Assembly (NCBI GenBank): GCA_014801875.1
Contig: JAAVDJ010000001.1
Span: forward strand, 10,293 to 47,714
Reading direction: 5' to 3'
Length of the DNA stretch: 37,422 bases
Source of the DNA: Bacteroides sp.
Lineage (GTDB): Bacteria; Bacteroidota; Bacteroidia; Bacteroidales; Muribaculaceae
The stretch's first letter is position 1; every line of letters begins with the position of its first letter. Positions 31,692 to 37,422 of the stretch are shown piece by piece. A model generated the notes under the pieces. It was not told where the DNA came from. It saw only the letters and a program-made list of their open reading frames with translations, and made no database searches. Both the position numbers and the translations under genes were made by a program.

Positions 31692-33785
31692 TTAACGCTT
31701 GCCGTTCTTTTTCTGTTGCTCGCGGAGCATGGCCTGCTGCTGCCTCTGCATTTCCTCGAGGCGAGCCATGAAGCCACTCTTCTTTTGAGGTTTCTTGGCG
31801 TTCTCGGCCATGGTCTTGCGGACATCCTCCTCCTTGACGAAGAAGCGGAAGGCATAGGTCTGCGCTATGGTGATGAGGAGGGAGAGGAAATAATAGTAGG
31901 AAAGACCTGCCGCATAGTTGTTGAAGAACACCATGAAGAACAACGGCATAAGATACATCATCCACTTCATGCCGGGCATACCTCCGCTCTGGTTTTGCAT
32001 GTTGATGCGGGTATAGATGATGTTGGTCACTGTCATGAGAAGACAGAAGAGGGAGATATGATTGCCGAAATATTCTGTAATGATGGGTATGTTTCCGCTC
32101 CAGGAAATTATCGCGTCAGGGGCAGCGAGATTCTTGGCCCAGAGGAAACTTTCTCCACGAAGTTCTATAGCCGAGGGGAAGAAAGAGAATATAGCTATGA
32201 GGATAGGCATCTGAAGAAGCATTGGCAGACACCCTGACATGGGGTTGGCTCCCGCCTTGCTGTAGAGCGCCATTGTCTTTTGCTGGCGCACCATGGCGTT
32301 CTCCGGACCGGGATATTTATCATTGATTGCCTTGATGTCAGGCGCGAGGACACGCATCTTGGCCTGGCTCATGAAACTCTTGTAGGAGAGGGGGAAGAGC
32401 ACAAGCTTGATGAGGAGCGTCATGATAAGGATGACAATGCCGTAGTTGGAGATGAAGGAGCCCAAGAAGTTGAAGAGGGGGATGACAATGCCGGTGTTTA
32501 TCCAACGCAAAATCCACCATCCCAAGGGAATCAGCTTCGTGAGGTTCAGGTCTTCGTCAGCCACGGTGTGGTGGTCAAGATCTGAGAGGAGAGGGTAGAG
32601 GTTAGGCCCGATGAAGAGGGAGAATTGCGCGGGCACGGATTTGTTCCAGTCATAGTCGTTGGAGACGGCCTCGGCTGAGAAGCTCTTCAGGAAATAGGGC
32701 TCGTTTTTAAGAACCTTGGATTCAAAGTCGGCAGTGTTGAACGGACGATCGGCAACGAGCACAGATGAGAAGAACTGATTTTTGAAACCAATCCAACGAA
32801 TTTTCTGCTCGCGTTCCTCCTTATCGTTTTTGTTTTCGGAGAGATTCTCGACCGAGCCGCCGGCATATTTGTAATAGAGGGCGGAGTTGCGTTCCTCAAA
32901 CATTTTTCCCTTTTCCTGGCGAATAAGGTCCTGATGCCAGTCGATGACAAGGTTACGGTTGTTGCTCTCCACCAGTTGCGCCATACCTTCCTGCACGATA
33001 CGGATTCCGACCACGTAGGATTCCCCTTTGGGAAGAGTGTATTCTATACCCCAGTAAGCTCCGTTGTCCATCTTCAGGGCCATACGCACGGTTGAATCGT
33101 TGAGCACTTCCGGGGTGAAATAAAGATCGGCAGTGCTGACCTCCTGAGTGAGGGGGAGACGGAAGTTGAGACTATTGGTGGTATCGTTGAAAACCACTAC
33201 TTTCTCTTTTCTTTTCTGGCTTTCATCGGGGGTGTATTCTGTGTCATATTTCTTGAGCTCGGCTCTTGTCAGGGCACCGGACTTGGCGCTGAATTGAAGT
33301 TTTATGACATCATTTTCCATCTTGACAATAGAGTCGGAGCCGGAAAGGAATTTGGCAAACTTGCCATATTTACCCATAGAAATGGAAGCTGTGCGCACGG
33401 CTTCCACAGCCTTTCGCTGCTCGAGCGCCGACATCTTCTTGAGGTCGGCTGTGCGGATATCATTCCAGTCGAGAGTCTTTCCGTCGACGGTCACTGTGCC
33501 GCTGACTGTGTTGCCAACGACAGTGAGGTTGAGAGTGCCGTCAGAGAGACGTGTCGCGTGTGTGCTGTCCGGGAGAATCACAGTCTCTCCATTCATGATG
33601 ATGTTTTTCACCAACCATTCCTGCTCCGTGCTTGAGAGGGAATCGGTGGTGAGAGGCTGCCGGGCCACTTGTGCCGGGGTGTCGTCATCGCTGTCTATGG
33701 CCGCTTCCTTTTTCGGACTTAGCCACATAAAGCCGAAAAACACGGCTGCCATAAGCAGAAGGCCTATGCCGGTGTTCTTATCCAT
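31692..33785 (-). CDS. yidC: Membrane protein insertase YidC
   Basis: 697 residues, in the Gram-negative long form. An N-terminal anchor (GIGLLLMAAVFFGFMWL) precedes a large periplasmic domain to about residue 420, unusually acidic and lysine-rich compared with proteobacterial YidC. The conserved insertase core follows: YGIVILIMTLLIKLVLFPLS, KMRVLAPDIKAINDKYPG, and NPMSGCLPMLLQMPILIAIF. The C-terminal tail is basic (EMQRQQQAMLREQQKKNGKR), as expected for ribosome contact. It acts in the inner membrane, alone or with SecYEG. Located 41 nt after pyrG. Confidence 0.95.
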   Translation of the reverse strand: MDKNTGIGLLLMAAVFFGFMWLSPKKEAAIDSDDDTPAQVARQPLTTDSLSSTEQEWLVKNIIMNGETVILPDSTHATRLSDGTLNLTVVGNTVSGTVTVDGKTLDWNDIRTADLKKMSALEQRKAVEAVRTASISMGKYGKFAKFLSGSDSIVKMENDVIKLQFSAKSGALTRAELKKYDTEYTPDESQKRKEKVVVFNDTTNSLNFRLPLTQEVSTADLYFTPEVLNDSTVRMALKMDNGAYWGIEYTLPKGESYVVGIRIVQEGMAQLVESNNRNLVIDWHQDLIRQEKGKMFEERNSALYYKYAGGSVENLSENKNDKEEREQKIRWIGFKNQFFSSVLVADRPFNTADFESKVLKNEPYFLKSFSAEAVSNDYDWNKSVPAQFSLFIGPNLYPLLSDLDHHTVADEDLNLTKLIPLGWWILRWINTGIVIPLFNFLGSFISNYGIVILIMTLLIKLVLFPLSYKSFMSQAKMRVLAPDIKAINDKYPGPENAMVRQQKTMALYSKAGANPMSGCLPMLLQMPILIAIFSFFPSAIELRGESFLWAKNLAAPDAIISWSGNIPIITEYFGNHISLFCLLMTVTNIIYTRINMQNQSGGMPGMKWMMYLMPLFFMVFFNNYAAGLSYYYFLSLLITIAQTYAFRFFVKEEDVRKTMAENAKKPQKKSGFMARLEEMQRQQQAMLREQQKKNGKR

Positions 33786-33826
33786 TGTCTGTCTGTTATC
33801 TGTTGTTTTTTAGGTTTTGAAAAAGT

Positions 33827-35843
<2,017 letters not shown>

Positions 35844-37028
35844 CTAAAAGAGAGCTCTAAGATCCATCTCTAAGAAATCAGATGTTTTTAGACCTCCATC
35901 GCCTACAATAAAAGCTTCTTTTGGATTAAACATTTCTTTGAATTTGTCTAAACCCTCCGTCTTTTTTTCTGCATTGCTTTTGATTTCTATAGCTACCACA
36001 GAATTTTTTTTTCTTAATACAAAATCCACTTCATTGTTGCGATCTCTCCAATAGAATACCTCAATCCTTTTTTTGAAAGCTTCATTGAGAATGAAAGCTC
36101 CTATTCCCGATTCAGCTATATGACCCCAAGCTTTCCGATTCATCACTGCATCTTTCAAAGTCAAAGGCTCATAAATAGTTTTCAACGCATTATTGTAAAC
36201 TTGCAACTTAGGAATACTGGCCTTTCTTCGAGCCAAATCAATACTAAATTTTTGAAGACCTGAGAGCAGACCACTATCTCCCAATACATTTAGATAGCCG
36301 GCTATGGTAGATGTATTCCCTGCATCTTGAAGGGCACCCAACATTTTTGTTAAAGATAATAATGAACCTGAATAAGCAGCTCCTAACTCAAATGTTTGGC
36401 GAAGTAAGGCAGGTTTACTTATGGGAGTATTCATCAATATATCTTTATTAATAGAAGCGTCTATAATAGCTGATTGAATATATTGTTCAAAACGATCGGG
36501 ATCATTTATCAAAGGTGCCGCACCGGGATAACCGCCATAAAACAGATATTCATCTAAGGAGAATCCGAAACAGTCTCTCATCTCAGGAAAGCTCCAATGA
36601 GACATACGGATCTCTTCGTATCGTCCGGCTAATGAATCTGCTAATCCCTTTTCAAGCAATACTCTGCTACTCCCTAAAAGTAGTAGTTTTATATTGCGAT
36701 TGTGGAAAGAATCATCATCCCATTCCTTTTTTACCGCTTCACTCCAATTCGCTATTTTCTGTATTTCATCAATAATAATAATCATAGAATCCAATCCTTG
36801 ATTGGTCATGAGACTCCTTGCCGCACTCCAACAATTTGAGAGCCAATTGCTATTTGAAGCAGGTATATTATCGGCAGAAAAGAACTGATATGGTTCCGCA
36901 ATATCTTGAACCACTTGTTTTACAACAGTAGATTTTCCTATTTGTCTAGGACCCATTACCACTTGAATAAACCTCCGTGGCTCTTCAAGTCGTGATTTAA
37001 TTAACTTATATTCAGAACGTTGATACAT
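35844..37028 (-). CDS. AAA ATPase with DUF4143 domain
   Basis: 394 residues. Walker A is GPRQIGKST (about residues 26-34), Walker B IIIIDEIQK (about 84-92), followed by LLLGSSRVLLEKGLADSLAGRYEEIRM, the sensor region of the AAA_14 group. The C-terminal half is DUF4143: DSGLLSGLQKF, an HIAESGIGAFILNEAF helix, then a PD-(D/E)XK-like core EVDFVLRKKNSVVAIEIKS. Such ATPases are common and often mobile in Bacteroidetes and archaea. Their role is not settled; nuclease or toxin-antitoxin-like and DNA-repair roles have been proposed. It is a single gene with a 46-bp palindrome right before its start. Confidence 0.9.
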   Translation of the reverse strand: MYQRSEYKLIKSRLEEPRRFIQVVMGPRQIGKSTVVKQVVQDIAEPYQFFSADNIPASNSNWLSNCWSAARSLMTNQGLDSMIIIIDEIQKIANWSEAVKKEWDDDSFHNRNIKLLLLGSSRVLLEKGLADSLAGRYEEIRMSHWSFPEMRDCFGFSLDEYLFYGGYPGAAPLINDPDRFEQYIQSAIIDASINKDILMNTPISKPALLRQTFELGAAYSGSLLSLTKMLGALQDAGNTSTIAGYLNVLGDSGLLSGLQKFSIDLARRKASIPKLQVYNNALKTIYEPLTLKDAVMNRKAWGHIAESGIGAFILNEAFKKRIEVFYWRDRNNEVDFVLRKKNSVVAIEIKSNAEKKTEGLDKFKEMFNPKEAFIVGDGGLKTSDFLEMDLRALF

Positions 37029-37037
37029 ACTCTTACA

Positions 37038-37083
37038 TTTTGCGCAGTGTATTGCGTATTTTTACGCAATGCACTGCGCAAAA
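37038..37083. promoter_or_regulatory. 46-bp palindrome before the DUF4143 ATPase
   Basis: Two 20-nt arms starting TTTTGCGCAGTG with one mismatch, loop ATTTTT, ending 9 nt upstream of the ATG. Each arm holds GCGCA and TTGCG, so smaller repeats are nested inside. It could be an operator for autoregulation or an mRNA hairpin that hides the start. Confidence 0.65.
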
Positions 37084-37183
37084 ATACATATCGCAAATAT
37101 AGCTATAGTTTTAGTATAGCGCAAGGAAGTTGAAGAAAAAACAGATCATTAAGTTGACCCCGGCGAAAATTGAACAAATTATA

Positions 37184-37422
37184 TTATTTGACGGATTCAA
37201 TGACCCATCCGGACAGATTTCTCTCCTGAGTAGAGAAGTTTGCACCAATGATGAATTTCGTCCTGTTGTCTGCCAAAAATGGTTTCAGGTATCCGCGTTC
37301 ATAAATCTGCGAGAGTGCCTCTTGTGGAGTGGCATTGATTTTGAACTCGAAGATGTAAATAAAATGATGGGTCAAAATCAGCATATCGCATCTTCCGGCC
37401 GCTGAATGCACCTCTGTTCTGA
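37184..37422 (-). CDS. PD-(D/E)XK nuclease superfamily protein, C-terminal part
   Basis: The last 79 codons of a minus-strand gene whose 5' part lies beyond the window edge (no start is reached at 37422). The sequence EVHSAAGRCDMLI then YIFEFKINATPQEALSQIYE then RGYLKPFLADNRTKFIIGAN is the C-terminal nuclease fold of DUF1703/PDDEXK_9 proteins, which usually follows an AAA-ATPase-like N-terminal domain (about 520 aa in total). The Asp of GRCDM and the Glu/Lys of EFK would be the metal site. Common in multiple copies in Bacteroidales. Confidence 0.85.
   Translation of the reverse strand, partial: RTEVHSAAGRCDMLILTHHFIYIFEFKINATPQEALSQIYERGYLKPFLADNRTKFIIGANFSTQERNLSGWVIESVK

Noticed and set aside
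31384..31965. 193-codon minus-strand ORF rich in His/Arg
   Set aside because: It is an alternative frame of yidC and the polyferredoxin gene on the same strand; both real proteins are unmistakable.

Overview
The window looks like chromosomal DNA from a member of the Bacteroidales, probably a gut Bacteroidaceae/Muribaculaceae-type organism. Family-level placement is inference from gene content. Pointers are the promoter grammar (TTTG or TTG, about 20 nt, then TAnnTTTG), GLPGLI-family proteins, a DUF4369-type lipoprotein, a fused korA, a thrA-apgM-thrC operon without thrB, and TonB-receptor-like barrels. No tRNA, rRNA, CRISPR array or complete insertion sequence was seen.

Layout. 1-980 is a gene graveyard: a truncated hairpin repeat, the 3' end of a lost minus-strand gene, a short LPESTHGLSF-coding remnant and a truncated Panacea/SocA-like antitoxin. 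982-10297 is ordinary minus-strand core: a small membrane protein, korB/korA, comM, a thioredoxin-fold lipoprotein, a mannose-1-phosphate guanylyltransferase and a Na/phosphate cotransporter. folA and a family-4 glycosyltransferase run divergently on the plus strand (10551-12294). 12272-24240 is the accessory heart of the window. 24366-29468 is the threonine operon, 30064-35455 is pyrG-yidC-ferredoxin-thyA, and the right end holds a DUF4143-type ATPase and a PD-(D/E)XK nuclease fragment cut by the window edge.

The accessory region holds a radical-SAM peptide (RiPP) system of the kind I know as GG-Bacteroidales. Read on the minus strand it runs: small exported DUF3244-like protein, 72-aa precursor with a leader ending in Gly-Gly and a five-cysteine core, GLPGLI protein, radical SAM/SPASM maturase, pseudo-radical-SAM partner without the CxxxCxxC site, lipoprotein, second GLPGLI protein, and the C-terminal stub of an outer-membrane barrel. 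A membrane-anchored TPR regulator with a C-terminal HTH, and an intact TonB-receptor-like barrel, lie just upstream. The RiPP operon and the barrel gene have nearly the same promoter, preceded by a direct repeat GGTAC-N6-GGTAC (11-bp period). The natural hypothesis is that the membrane-bound regulator activates both, so that the peptide and its outer-membrane partner are made together.

The regulatory module (54-bp hairpin, promoter, small signal-peptide-like ORF, operator-promoter) occurs twice almost complete and in further fragments. These include an identical 114-bp copy of the regulator 3' end. The region has therefore been repeatedly duplicated, deleted and shuffled, and the left window edge probably cuts through another copy.
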